Below, piece by piece: positions 28,600 to 37,158 of a DNA stretch of 64,000 bases. The stretch is from Roseburia sp. AM59-24XD. GTDB lineage: Bacteria > Bacillota > Clostridia > Lachnospirales > Lachnospiraceae. The notes under the pieces were generated by a model. It made no database searches, was not told where the DNA came from, and saw only the letters and a list, made by a program, of their open reading frames with translations. Positions within the stretch are counted from its first letter, which is position 1; every line of letters starts with the position of its first letter. Made by a program: the position numbers and the translations under genes. The stretch spans positions 1 to 64,000 of the forward strand of contig NZ_QUET01000002.1 in assembly GCF_003478445.1 (NCBI RefSeq). Direction: 5' to 3'.

Positions 28600-28761
28600 T
28601 TAAATCCTGCTGATCGTGTCATCACTGATCGCAGTTGTCTCAACCTTCTTTTTCTCACGCAGGCTGTAGCCGCCTGCCACCTGCTCGAGGTCCTCCAGAC
28701 TGATTTCTGTCACCTCCTGTGCTGCCTTCTTGTCCTCCTGATTGAGCTTCTTGTTTTCCAT
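28600..28761 (-). CDS. 53-aa double-glycine leader peptide (pheromone or bacteriocin precursor)
   Basis: This is a small gene with a strong site, GGAGGAG, just before the ATG at 28761. The leader begins MENKKLNQEDKKAAQEV and ends EISLEDLEQVAGG. That is the double-glycine leader pattern (hydrophobic-S-x-E/D-x-L-x-x-V-x-GG) cut by C39 peptidases after Gly31. The core is 22 residues, starting YSLREKKK and ending TISRI. It has no cysteine, is slightly basic and is hydrophilic. Its size is like ComC/BlpC signalling peptides rather than pore-forming bacteriocins. It is the first gene of the operon, faces a GHKL/LytTR pair, and a C39 exporter lies downstream. Function as a signal is inferred. Confidence 0.85.
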   Translation of the reverse strand: MENKKLNQEDKKAAQEVTEISLEDLEQVAGGYSLREKKKVETTAISDDTISRI

Positions 28762-28804
28762 AAGCTCCTCCTTTCCTGCATTACGTTCATTGTTTTCATT
28801 TTAT

Positions 28805-28928
28805 TCATAATAACATCGCTGTTACCGAAAGAATACCTGCATTTCGTCCAAAAATTCATACATTTGGTCAAAAAACGTATGCGTTTATGCATTTTTTGCT
28901 GTATTTTTGTGACGAAATGTGTTACAAT
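28805..28928. promoter_or_regulatory. Divergent promoter region with LytTR-type repeats
   Basis: GCATTTCGTC (28839-28848) and ACATTTGGTC (28860-28869) are direct repeats starting 21 bp apart, two helical turns, the layout bound by ComE/AgrA-type LytTR regulators. A third copy, ACATTTCGTC, lies inverted at 28920-28911. A TACAAT at 28923-28928 may be the -10 of the regulator gene. TATTAT at about 28810-28805 (minus strand) may be the -10 of the peptide operon. The regulator at 28964 is the natural candidate to bind here. Confidence 0.65.
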
Positions 28929-28963
28929 TTGTTCATATTCATCGAACGAGGGGAGGGTTTGCT

Positions 28964-29674
28964 ATGACCATTGCAATCTGTGATGATGATCCGGCGGTCT
29001 GTGACTATCTGACCGGCTGCATCCGGGAATACGATGCGCTTCACGGTATCGGACCGGATATGAAGATCCTCTGTTTTCCGCGGGGCGGGGATTTTCTGAA
29101 AAATCCCCACGCCGATATTCTGTTTACGGATATTTATATGGAAGATCTGTCCGGCATCGATATGCTCCAAAGCATTCCGCCGCGCTTCCGTCCCCGCTAT
29201 GTGATCGTGATCAGCACCAGCCGCGAGTTTGCCATTGACGCCTTTCGGCTCAAGGCGACACATTATCTGATCAAGCCCCTTGACCGTAAGGATGTGTTCG
29301 AGGCGCTGGATCGCTGTATGGAACATCAAAGGCTCTCCCCGCAGCTTCAGCTCCATGCAGCTTCCGGTCTGATCTCCATCCCGATGGCATCGATCATTTA
29401 TCTGGAGTCTTTTCATAAACGCACGCTGATCCACACAGAACGTGAGACGATCTCCACCTACGATCCGCTGCAGGCACTAAACGAAAAGCTGGATGACCGT
29501 TTTCTGCAGCCACACCGCAGCTTTATTGTGTCCATGCCGCATATCCGTGCGTTTTATTATGATCATCTGATCCTCGATAATGATCTGGAGATCATGCTGT
29601 CCCGCAAGAAGCGCAACGAACTAAAAAAGCAGTATCAGTACTATCTTTGCCGGATCACGCGGGAACACGGATGA
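28964..29674 (+). CDS. LytTR-family response regulator (AgrA/ComE type)
   Basis: The 236-aa protein has a receiver domain (MTIAICDDDPAVCDYL; phosphorylated Asp in ILFTDIYMED; switch Lys in HYLIKPLDRKDV). A LytTR DNA-binding domain follows (LISIPMASIIYLESFHKRTLIHT through FLQPHRSFIVSMPHIRAF). The ATG at 28964 is preferred over an earlier start because GGGGAGGG precedes it and the sequence then begins at the receiver. It is divergent from the peptide operon and followed by its likely kinase after 93 bp. It most likely controls the peptide operon through the 21-bp-spaced repeats between them. Confidence 0.93.
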   Translation: MTIAICDDDPAVCDYLTGCIREYDALHGIGPDMKILCFPRGGDFLKNPHADILFTDIYMEDLSGIDMLQSIPPRFRPRYVIVISTSREFAIDAFRLKATHYLIKPLDRKDVFEALDRCMEHQRLSPQLQLHAASGLISIPMASIIYLESFHKRTLIHTERETISTYDPLQALNEKLDDRFLQPHRSFIVSMPHIRAFYYDHLILDNDLEIMLSRKKRNELKKQYQYYLCRITREHG

Positions 29675-29767
29675 CTGCGCTGACAGAAAGGTAAGCTCAA
29701 AAAGACTGCAGGCCGGAATGCTTTTTCTGATTTTACAGACTGCAAGTGCTGCAGAAGGGAGGTAGTT

Positions 29768-31126
29768 ATGCTTTTATTGATACGTCTTCTGGTGGGATAC
29801 TTTCTCCAGAGCTTCCCCTTCGGACTGCTCTGCATCTACGCCTTCCGGGATCATTACCGTTTTCGCAGCAGACAGACCTATCTGATTCTGGGTGGCGGAA
29901 CCCTGCTGCTTAGCACAATCTTTTCTACTCTATGTATACTCCTGTACAAATATTCGATCATTCCACAGAAGGATCTCTTTTTCGCTGCCAATCTGCTTTT
30001 TATGGCAACGATGATCCCCTGTCTTTTGATGTATATTTATCTGACTCGCGGTATCTTCTCCAAGAAGCTGTTTGTTTTTCTGTTTGCGCTGACCGCAGCA
30101 TTTGTCATAAATTCATTTAACAACATCATCTGCTCCCATCTTTCCAGACACATGACGGCGGACGGGCTGCCTTACGACAATGTCTCAATCCCGATGATCC
30201 TTTTGTGTACGCTGTTGTTTATCCCGCCGCTGTTATTTCTCCTGCACCACAAATTTATTCCGCTTTGCGATTTTCTGGATCCAAAAGAATACCGCCAGCT
30301 CTGTCAGCTCGCACTTGTTCTCTTTCTGATACTGATATTTGAATTTTTCCCGATGTCTGACGGAAGAATTTACAACCGGACCATCCTGTATCTTTACATC
30401 GCTTTGATCCTGTGTACGTTTATGATCTATTTTATATTCTTTCAGATTTTCGCCAGAGAGAAGAAGCGGTTTGAAGCGCAGAAGCAGCTGGAGGAGACAA
30501 CCCGCCAGCTCGAGCTGCAGCAGACGTATTATCAGAATATGATCAAAAATACCGAAGAAACAAGACGGATGCGGCACGATTTCCGCCAGCACCTCATCGT
30601 TCTGCAGGGCTATGCAATGGCCGGAAACACACAGGGACTCGTCGAATATCTGTCCGACCACATCCGTCAGATCGACCATCTTGCCACTCCGTCGTATTCC
30701 AATCTTCCGGTCGTGAACATGCTCCTGCATCATTACCGCCGGCTTTGTCAGGAAAATGAGATCCGGATGGACATTTCCGCCACACCGATTCCATCCACCG
30801 GTCTCTCCGATTCGGAGCTTGCCACGCTGCTCGGCAATCTTCTGGAAAATGCCTATACCGCAGCAGACCACGCCCTGCCCGGCAACCGAAGCATTACGGT
30901 CCGCCTTGCTGTTCACGGCAACATGCTTGTCATCACGATCGACAACGGCTTTGACGGAAATGTCAACAAAAAAAGAGACCATTACCTGTCGACAAAAGTG
31001 TCTCATACAGGTTATGGTCTCCGCAGTATTCGTCATATCTGCGATACACACGGTGGAAACTGCAGCTTTTCGCATGATACGGACTGCTTTCACTCCTCTG
31101 CCGTGATCGCCATTGATCCGGATTAA
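29768..31126 (+). CDS. GHKL sensor histidine kinase (AgrC/ComD type)
   Basis: The 452-aa kinase has six or seven membrane segments in the first 225 residues, a coiled-coil linker (FEAQKQLEETTRQLELQQ), the phospho-acceptor His in RRMRHDFRQHLIVLQ, the N box LLGNLLENAYTAAD and the G-box region HTGYGLRSIRHICDTHGG. This polytopic design without a large extracellular domain is that of peptide-pheromone receptors. GGGAGG lies just before the ATG. It forms a pair with the LytTR regulator and is the likely receptor of the exported peptide, an inference from position and family. Confidence 0.92.
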   Translation: MLLLIRLLVGYFLQSFPFGLLCIYAFRDHYRFRSRQTYLILGGGTLLLSTIFSTLCILLYKYSIIPQKDLFFAANLLFMATMIPCLLMYIYLTRGIFSKKLFVFLFALTAAFVINSFNNIICSHLSRHMTADGLPYDNVSIPMILLCTLLFIPPLLFLLHHKFIPLCDFLDPKEYRQLCQLALVLFLILIFEFFPMSDGRIYNRTILYLYIALILCTFMIYFIFFQIFAREKKRFEAQKQLEETTRQLELQQTYYQNMIKNTEETRRMRHDFRQHLIVLQGYAMAGNTQGLVEYLSDHIRQIDHLATPSYSNLPVVNMLLHHYRRLCQENEIRMDISATPIPSTGLSDSELATLLGNLLENAYTAADHALPGNRSITVRLAVHGNMLVITIDNGFDGNVNKKRDHYLSTKVSHTGYGLRSIRHICDTHGGNCSFSHDTDCFHSSAVIAIDPD

Positions 31127-31181
31127 CCGCCGTTACGGTAAGACATTTTTACGTTCCTCGTATCGCTTTAAACAGCCTCTT

Positions 31182-32249
31182 TTACTTGCCGGCATTTGCT
31201 ACGATCTTCTCTGTCTCCTCAATAAAACGCTCCATCTCTTCTCTCGTACCGATGGAGATCCGGAGATAATTGTCGATCCGTTTCTGGCTGAAATGACGCA
31301 CGAAGATATGTTTTTCTCTGAGCGCATCAAAGATTTGAACAGCCGGTACGCTCTCATGAGCGGCAAAGATAAAGTTCGTCTGGGAATCCCGGAACGAAAA
31401 TCCAAGACGTTTCAACTGCTCCTTCGTCCACTCTCTCGTCTCGATCACCTTTGCAACAGTTTCCTGAAAATAGGTCTCATCCTCGAGCGCTGCCACACCG
31501 AGTGCCACAGAAAGTCTCGTCATCGGATAGCTGTTGTAGGAATAACGGACATCATTCATTGCTTTGATCAGCTCCGGATTACCCATCGCATATCCGATAC
31601 GCATGCCGGCAAGCGCACGCGACTTGGAGTAGGTCTGCACGATCAGCACATTGTCGTATTCCTTCGTCAGCTCCAGCGCAGAGCTTTCACTAAAGTCCGC
31701 ATATGCCTCATCAATGATGACCACCACATCACGGTTATGCTCGATGACATCACGCAGAAAATCTATATTCTGCAGCACACCGGTCGGTGCATTCGGATTG
31801 GCAATAACAACACCACCGTTTTCTTTATAATAATCCTCCCGGATCAGATCAAAATGCTCATCCAGCGCCGGTCTCTCATACGGAATCTGAAACAGCTCTG
31901 CCCACACATCGTAGAATGAATAAGTAATGTCCGGGAAAAGGACCGGCTTCTTTGAATTGAAAAATGTCATAAATGCGATCGCAAGCACATCATCGGAACC
32001 GACTCCCAGAAAGACCTGATCACTTGCAAGACCATATCTTTTCGCAAGGGCGTCTGCCAGAAGCTGTGAATTCGGATCCGGATAGAGACGCAGACTGTCA
32101 CAGTCAAAGCTTTTGAGTACCCCAACCACCTTTGGTGATGGCGGGTACGGATTCTCATTGGTATTTAACTTGATCATGTCCGGCAGGTTCGGCTGCTCTC
32201 CCGGCACATACGGTTCAATTGTCCTTAAATTATCTCTCCATGTACTCAT
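31182..32249 (-). CDS. hisC: Histidinol-phosphate aminotransferase HisC
   Basis: This PLP enzyme transaminates imidazole-acetol phosphate in histidine synthesis and may also act on aromatic keto acids. The 355-aa product has IKLNTNENPYPPSP, the FLGVGSDD phosphate site, NPNAPTGV, VIIDEAYADF, and the PLP lysine in QTYSKSRALAGMRIGYAMG. Near the C-terminus is IFVRHFSQKRIDNYLRISIGT. All are normal for the family. No other his gene is in the window. It is convergent with the kinase gene and is followed on the same strand by nothing related. Confidence 0.93.
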   Translation of the reverse strand: MSTWRDNLRTIEPYVPGEQPNLPDMIKLNTNENPYPPSPKVVGVLKSFDCDSLRLYPDPNSQLLADALAKRYGLASDQVFLGVGSDDVLAIAFMTFFNSKKPVLFPDITYSFYDVWAELFQIPYERPALDEHFDLIREDYYKENGGVVIANPNAPTGVLQNIDFLRDVIEHNRDVVVIIDEAYADFSESSALELTKEYDNVLIVQTYSKSRALAGMRIGYAMGNPELIKAMNDVRYSYNSYPMTRLSVALGVAALEDETYFQETVAKVIETREWTKEQLKRLGFSFRDSQTNFIFAAHESVPAVQIFDALREKHIFVRHFSQKRIDNYLRISIGTREEMERFIEETEKIVANAGK

Positions 32250-32378
32250 TGGTCGTCCTCATTTCTGTCTGATATCGTTGTTATTTGTAATTCCTATGCA
32301 CCACTTTATAATTATTCTTTGTGCACTGTTTTGTAATTTTTTCTTTTGTTCGTAATTATCTGTGCACTGTTGCCGGCT

Positions 32379-33569
32379 TTATTCGTTCTCATAGCTCTTT
32401 GCAAGCTTCTCGAAGGCAGGCAGTGACCGCTTGATCATCTCCGGATCCACGCAGTAAGCGATACGGATATAGCCCGGACACATAAAGGAGCTGCCCGGCA
32501 CAACCAGCAGGTTGTATTCCTTTGCTCTTGCCACAAATGCACTGTCATCCTCCTCGAGTGTCTTCACCCACAGATAAAAAGCACCCTCCGGCTTTACAAC
32601 CTCATAGCCGTACTGTGTCAGTGCATTAAGCAGCATTGTGCGGTTTCTGTCATACGCAGCCACATCGGTCTGCTCGTCCAGGCATTTTGCAACAGCAAGC
32701 TGCATCAGAGACGGTGCATTGACAAAGCCCAGAATACGGTTTGCTACATTGGCGGCGCAGATCACATTTTCAAAATCATCGACTTCATCCGGGATCACCA
32801 GATAACCGATACGCTCACCCGGCAGGGATAAGGATTTGCTGTAGGAATAGCCGACAATCGTATTGTCATAATATTTCGTCAGATATGGCACCTCCACACC
32901 ATCGTACGCAAGCTCACGATACGGCTCATCCGCGATCAGATAAATGGCTGTGCCGTATTCTTTCTGCTTCTTCTCCATAACGGCTGCCAGCGCACGGATC
33001 GTCTCCTCGCTGTAGACAACACCGGTCGGGTTGTTCGGATTGTTGATGATAACCGCCTTTGTCTTCGGTGTGATCTTTGTCTCAAACTCCGCAACATTCG
33101 GCTGAAACTCCGGCGGATTCGGAGCGACTACAACCATTTTGCCGTCAAAGTTGGCAACGTAATTGTTGTATTCTCCGAAATACGGTGCGAATGCGATGAC
33201 CTCATCCTCCGGGTCAAGGAGTGTTTTGAGGACAACATTCAGTCCCCCGGCTGCACCAACGGTCATAAGAATGTTCTTCTCGCCAAAGGATGTCCCGAAG
33301 CGTTTGTTCAGTGAGGACGCAATGGCTTCGCGCACTGTCTCGTAACCGGAATTGTTCATATATCCATGCACATAACATGGAGATTCCTGCTCCAGAATCT
33401 CACAGATTGCATTCTTGACCGCAGCCGGCGGTTCCACACTCGGATTTCCCAGGCTGAAATCGTATACGTTCTCTGCGCCGTATTGGGCAGCCATCTTCTT
33501 TCCTTCCTCAAACATCGCTCTTGTAACCGAGCTTCCTTCCACATACTTGATCATTTTCTGTGCGATCAT
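32379..33569 (-). CDS. Pyridoxal-phosphate aminotransferase, aspartate-aminotransferase-like
   Basis: This is a 396-aa fold-type I enzyme. The PLP lysine is in VGYSYSKSLSLPGERIGYLVI. Other signatures are YDFSLGNPSVEPP, NNPNNPTGVVYS, LIADEPYRELAYDG and the C-terminal Arg region YIRIAYCVDPEMIKRSLPAF. Many Clostridia annotate this type simply as pyridoxal phosphate-dependent aminotransferase. The exact substrate is open, with aspartate or another amino acid likely. TGGAGGGT precedes the ATG. It lies 129 bp upstream of hisC on the same strand, and the two may be cotranscribed. Confidence 0.9.
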   Translation of the reverse strand: MIAQKMIKYVEGSSVTRAMFEEGKKMAAQYGAENVYDFSLGNPSVEPPAAVKNAICEILEQESPCYVHGYMNNSGYETVREAIASSLNKRFGTSFGEKNILMTVGAAGGLNVVLKTLLDPEDEVIAFAPYFGEYNNYVANFDGKMVVVAPNPPEFQPNVAEFETKITPKTKAVIINNPNNPTGVVYSEETIRALAAVMEKKQKEYGTAIYLIADEPYRELAYDGVEVPYLTKYYDNTIVGYSYSKSLSLPGERIGYLVIPDEVDDFENVICAANVANRILGFVNAPSLMQLAVAKCLDEQTDVAAYDRNRTMLLNALTQYGYEVVKPEGAFYLWVKTLEEDDSAFVARAKEYNLLVVPGSSFMCPGYIRIAYCVDPEMIKRSLPAFEKLAKSYENE

Positions 33570-33723
33570 GCCAGACCCTCCATTTCGTATTATGCAACAC
33601 CATACTGTAAATATCCGGAGTATCCCTGCTGCTCTCCGGTTATGTTCATTTTACTCCATTAAGTATAGCACTCACTCTTCTTATATGCAAAATGTTTTGT
33701 AAGTGGAGGAATATACGAATATA

Positions 33724-33756
33724 CAAAAAAAAGCACCTGATAATTATCAGATGCTT
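33724..33756 (-). terminator. Terminator of the minus-strand tRNA-Lys
   Basis: On the minus strand AAGCATCTGATAATTATCAG and its partner form a stem (AAGCA.CTGATAA/TTATCAG.TGCTT) followed by eight T. It lies directly after the tRNA. Confidence 0.85.
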
Positions 33757-33764
33757 CAAAGTAG

Positions 33765-33836
33765 TGCGCGATCAGGGTTCGAACCCTGGACACCCTGATT
33801 AAGAGTCAGGTGCTCTGCCAGCTGAGCTAATCGCGC
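33765..33836 (-). tRNA. tRNA-Lys (anticodon CTT)
   Basis: The acceptor arms GCGCGAT and ATCGCGC pair perfectly, with A as discriminator. The anticodon arm is CCTGA-CTCTTAA-TCAGG, giving CTT for lysine. The D arm is GCTC...GAGC. The T arm is CAGGG-TTCGAA-CCCTG, so the T loop has six bases where seven are usual and the gene is 72 nt instead of 73. No CCA is encoded. It is identical to the plus-strand copy at 34941-35012. Confidence 0.93.
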
Positions 33837-33869
33837 TCATGTCGCTGTGCTCTCGCAAGCGACTTTGCT

Positions 33870-33898
33870 ATAATAACAGATTATTTTATAAAATGCAA
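33870..33898 (-). promoter_or_regulatory. Promoter of the minus-strand tRNA-Lys
   Basis: TTGCAT (33898-33893) and TATTAT (33875-33870) are separated by 17 bp. The upstream GGGGTTGCAT resembles the promoter of the other tRNA-Lys copy. Confidence 0.75.
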
Positions 33899-33932
33899 CC
33901 CCTTTTTTGAAATTTTTTTATTTTTTCAAAAA

Positions 33933-34700
33933 TCAGTTGGTAAAAATCTGTGACCAGTAGTATTTGTCCCCCTTTGTGGTGCTGTAATATCCAAGCCCCA
34001 TATAGGCATAATCGGTCGACATGATCTGTGCACGGTGTCCGGCATCTGCCATCCACTTCTCCACAACATCCTTCGGCGTCTTGCAGCCGGAGGCAATATT
34101 CTCTCCTGCAGATTCGTATACGATCTTCTCATCAGTCAGAACGCTGCAGCCGTTTCTTCCATCCGGACGGTTCGGAGAATTCTGTGTCACAAGCTCCTTC
34201 GCACGAATACAGGCAGCCTTGTCGAGTGCTGTGCTCGCCTTAAGTGGTGCCAGTTCCTCCCTGGCGCGTTCTTCATTCACAAGCTTCAATACCTGTGCCG
34301 CATACTTGTCTGCCGTTGTCACGGCAACATACTTGCCAATCTTTACCACGGAGGAATACTTTCCGGTAACGATCCGGGAACCGGAGGTCTTATAGGCACG
34401 AACCTTTACATAATATACTTTATTTTTCTTTAATTTGCTCATTTTAAATGAGGTTGTGCGTGTTGCACCGATCTGGGAATACTTTCCTTTCTTCTTAGTG
34501 GAAAGAAACACCTGATAACCGGTCACTCCGGACATCTTCTTCATGGTAAGCTCCGCCGTGGTCCCGGTGCGCCTGCTTACCGATACACCGGCACGTCCCA
34601 GTGCGTGTGTCCTCTGAACCGACTGCCACTGCAGCATACTGACACAGCACAATATCGCCAGTACACCACAGAATCTCCTTTTTAATGTTATTTTATTCAT
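33933..34700 (-). CDS. Secreted CAP-domain (SCP/PR1-like) protein
   Basis: The 255-aa product starts with a basic signal peptide (MNKITLKRRFCGVLAILCCVSML). Residues 35-120 look like a fibronectin type III-type module (VSGYQV-like strand pattern, KVYYVKVRAYKTSGSRIVTGKYS). Residues 130-255 are a CAP domain: LKLVNEERAREELAPLKASTALDKAA, the His/Glu-bearing ESAGENIASG, VVEKWMADAGHRAQIMSTDYAYMGLGYY and YWSQIFTN. The exact role of such bacterial CAP proteins is not known. It is enclosed by two identical, oppositely oriented tRNA-Lys genes, an odd setting. Confidence 0.9.
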   Translation of the reverse strand: MNKITLKRRFCGVLAILCCVSMLQWQSVQRTHALGRAGVSVSRRTGTTAELTMKKMSGVTGYQVFLSTKKKGKYSQIGATRTTSFKMSKLKKNKVYYVKVRAYKTSGSRIVTGKYSSVVKIGKYVAVTTADKYAAQVLKLVNEERAREELAPLKASTALDKAACIRAKELVTQNSPNRPDGRNGCSVLTDEKIVYESAGENIASGCKTPKDVVEKWMADAGHRAQIMSTDYAYMGLGYYSTTKGDKYYWSQIFTN

Positions 34701-34886
34701 GAAAATATTCCATCCCTTTCTCCTCCCGCAGGCTTTAAACCGCAGGCATCAATCGTCATAAAACCTTACTTCTGCAACGACTTTTCAATTTGTCCCAGTA
34801 TACCACGATTTCATGGTGTTGCAAAGTATCCTCCGAATTTCTTCAAGAAAATTTCACATTTTTTTCAATTTTTTTGTAAAAAAGGG

Positions 34887-34915
34887 TTGCATTTTGTCGG
34901 CAGGTTGTATATAAT
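34887..34915 (+). promoter_or_regulatory. Promoter of the plus-strand tRNA-Lys
   Basis: TTGCAT at 34887-34892 and a consensus TATAAT at 34910-34915 are 17 bp apart, about 25 bp before the tRNA. Confidence 0.85.
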
Positions 34916-34940
34916 GAGTTCGTTGTCGCAAAGACGATGA

Positions 34941-35012
34941 GCGCGATTAGCTCAGCTGGCAGAGCACCTGACTCTTAATCAGGGTGTCCAGGGTTCGAAC
35001 CCTGATCGCGCA
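34941..35012 (+). tRNA. tRNA-Lys (anticodon CTT), second copy
   Basis: It is identical over its whole length to the copy at 33765-33836, including the CTT anticodon and the short six-base T loop. No CCA is encoded. A hairpin GATAGA-AG-TCTATC follows, then a run of seven T at about 35054-35060, likely the terminator. Confidence 0.93.
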
Positions 35013-35187
35013 TTGAAGGTCCTAATTTGATAGAAGTCTATCGGGTTGGGGCTTTTTTTCCACCTAATTTTATGACTGAATATCATATCGCGGATTGTAT
35101 TATATTATGCAAACAATCACATTTTTGACAAACAATCACATTACACTAACCATATTGGCACAGGGCATTTACATATAGGAGGTATTT

Positions 35188-36990
35188 ATGAGAAAACATT
35201 TTGTGATCAGTACACTGTTAAGTGTATCTATGGTCCTTTCGTCACTATCCTGCATACCGGGACGCACTGCTTTGGCTGCAGAGCAGACACAGGGGGGATT
35301 TGCTGAGGCTGTTTCACAGACGGCTGCACCGCAGGCGCTTCCTGCCGATCAGAACGATCCCGGCTACGAGCGTCTTACCGGTCAGTATGAACCTGCCGCC
35401 GAGGAGAATATTTCCGGCGCAGACTCTGCTGTTTCCACATTCTCAGCGGATGCGCAGGGATCCGGAGGATTTCTTTCCGTGAATCCCGCCACCTCCGGTC
35501 TGAAGGGCTACAGCTCTTCCGTGAGTGCATACACCGGCAAGACCTACACACATGCATCCAATTTTGACGGCATGAGTATCTACAACGGTATCGATGTTTC
35601 CTATCATCAGGGCACGATCAACTGGAGCAATGTGAAAGCTGCCGGCATTGATTTCGCAATTCTGCGTCTGGGCTACCGCGGTTACTCCAACGGCTCTCTC
35701 GTCACCGATTCCAAATTTACTACATATATTAAGGATGCAGCCGCAGCAGGCATTCCTCTCGGCGTATATTTCTGGACCGAGGCGATCAATGTCGATGAGG
35801 CAGTCGCCGAGGCACAGTATGTCGTATCGACACTCGCTCCTTACCAGTCATCGATCACCATGCCTGTCGTGATCGACTGGGAGTTAAACAACAACAGCCG
35901 CCACGGCGGTCTTCCGAAAGCTACCAATACCGCAATCTGTTCCGCTTTCTGCGATTATGTCAAGCAGAGCGGCTACACGCCGATGATCTACGCCAATGTC
36001 AGCGACCTGAATAACAATCTGGACGGCGAGGCACTGGGACAGAAATACGAGATCTGGGTTGCCCGCTATAACAATATCGTCAACAATGCCACCGCTCAGT
36101 TCTACGGCAATTACAGTATGTGGCAGTACGCCAGCTCCGGTTCCGTGGACGGGATCTCCGGCAATGTCGATATGAATTTCTGGTATACGACCGGAAGCCC
36201 TTCCTCACCGGTCTTTTCCCATGGTGCAACACCGGGAGCAATTGCCACAGCCACACCGGCTCCGACTGAGGATGATGTGGACAGCCTCGACAAAGTCACA
36301 GGCTTTTCCGCAAAATCTGCTGCCAAGAAGCTTTCTCTCAGCTGGAATGACGTAGAGGACGCCGATGGATATCAGATTTATCGCAAGGACACCTACAACG
36401 GCTCCTTCAAAAAGGTAAAGCAGATCAATGACCCCGACGTAACGACCTGGACTAACAGCGGTCTTTCCAAAAATCACGAATATTATTATAAGATCCGGGC
36501 ATTTCATAAGAACTCGGATGGTACGGTCTACTCCGGTTATACGTCACTGACGGCTGCCACGAAGTCTTCCAGCCAGTCCGGCATTGTAAAGAAAAGCTTT
36601 ATCCTATACAAAAAACCGGTCAAAACCGCTGCAAAGCTGATGACACTTAAAAAAGGAATGCCTGTCGAATATGTCGGCGTAACCTACCGCAGCGATGGCA
36701 GCAAGTTCCATCATTTCCGTTATCACACATCGACAAAAGTGTATAACGGCTATGCAAAGGCAAAGTCCGGTCTGACCTATTACACGCAGGGCTGTACCAC
36801 AGCAAAACTCAATCTGCGCAAGACAGCCGGCACAACCGGCAAACTGATCACCAGCATTCCGAAGAACACGTTTGTACCATTGCTTGGCACGAAAAAGGTC
36901 AAGGGAACAACCTGGTATAAGATATGCTTCTCCATCAGGAAAAACACGGTGACAACCGGATATGTTTCCGGTAATTATATTCGCAAATAA
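35188..36990 (+). CDS. Secreted GH25 lysozyme with fibronectin and SH3-like modules
   Basis: This peptidoglycan muramidase begins with a signal peptide (MRKHFVISTLLSVSMVLSSL... LAAEQ). A Ser/Ala-rich stretch runs to about residue 125, followed by a GH25 catalytic domain to about 335: YNGIDVSYHQGTINWSNVKAAGIDFAI, the catalytic pair in VVIDWELNNN, YTPMIYANVSDLNNNL and YSMWQYASSGSVDGI. A fibronectin type III-like module (about 370-455, FSAKSAAKKLSLSWNDVEDADGYQIY) and two SH3-like repeats (TAAKLMTLKKGMPVEYVG; LNLRKTAGTTGKLITSIPK) complete the 600 aa. AGGAGG precedes the ATG. A likely role is cell-wall turnover; it stands alone with its own terminator. Confidence 0.93.
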   Translation: MRKHFVISTLLSVSMVLSSLSCIPGRTALAAEQTQGGFAEAVSQTAAPQALPADQNDPGYERLTGQYEPAAEENISGADSAVSTFSADAQGSGGFLSVNPATSGLKGYSSSVSAYTGKTYTHASNFDGMSIYNGIDVSYHQGTINWSNVKAAGIDFAILRLGYRGYSNGSLVTDSKFTTYIKDAAAAGIPLGVYFWTEAINVDEAVAEAQYVVSTLAPYQSSITMPVVIDWELNNNSRHGGLPKATNTAICSAFCDYVKQSGYTPMIYANVSDLNNNLDGEALGQKYEIWVARYNNIVNNATAQFYGNYSMWQYASSGSVDGISGNVDMNFWYTTGSPSSPVFSHGATPGAIATATPAPTEDDVDSLDKVTGFSAKSAAKKLSLSWNDVEDADGYQIYRKDTYNGSFKKVKQINDPDVTTWTNSGLSKNHEYYYKIRAFHKNSDGTVYSGYTSLTAATKSSSQSGIVKKSFILYKKPVKTAAKLMTLKKGMPVEYVGVTYRSDGSKFHHFRYHTSTKVYNGYAKAKSGLTYYTQGCTTAKLNLRKTAGTTGKLITSIPKNTFVPLLGTKKVKGTTWYKICFSIRKNTVTTGYVSGNYIRK

Positions 36991-36993
36991 AAC

Positions 36994-37055
36994 TACCATA
37001 AATAAAACAGACAAGCTTCTCTGAGAGGAAAAGCTTGTCTGTTTTATTTATGGTA
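36994..37055. terminator. Strong bidirectional terminator
   Basis: A perfect 25-bp inverted repeat (TACCATAAATAAAACAGACA... with its complement) has a 12-base loop. T-rich and A-rich flanks serve both strands. It separates the lysozyme gene from the convergent glgB. Confidence 0.85.
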
Positions 37056-37158
37056 TATGAAAATGCTCGTAATGTAGTGTTAAGTCAACGAGAATTGCGA
37101 AGCAATTCCTGGAGGACAAAACGCCGGTTCTGCCCTTTTTATGACATCATGCTACGGA

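Noticed and set aside
30233..31093. 286-aa open frame antisense to the GHKL kinase
   Set aside because: The kinase frame shows all family motifs; the antisense frame shows none.
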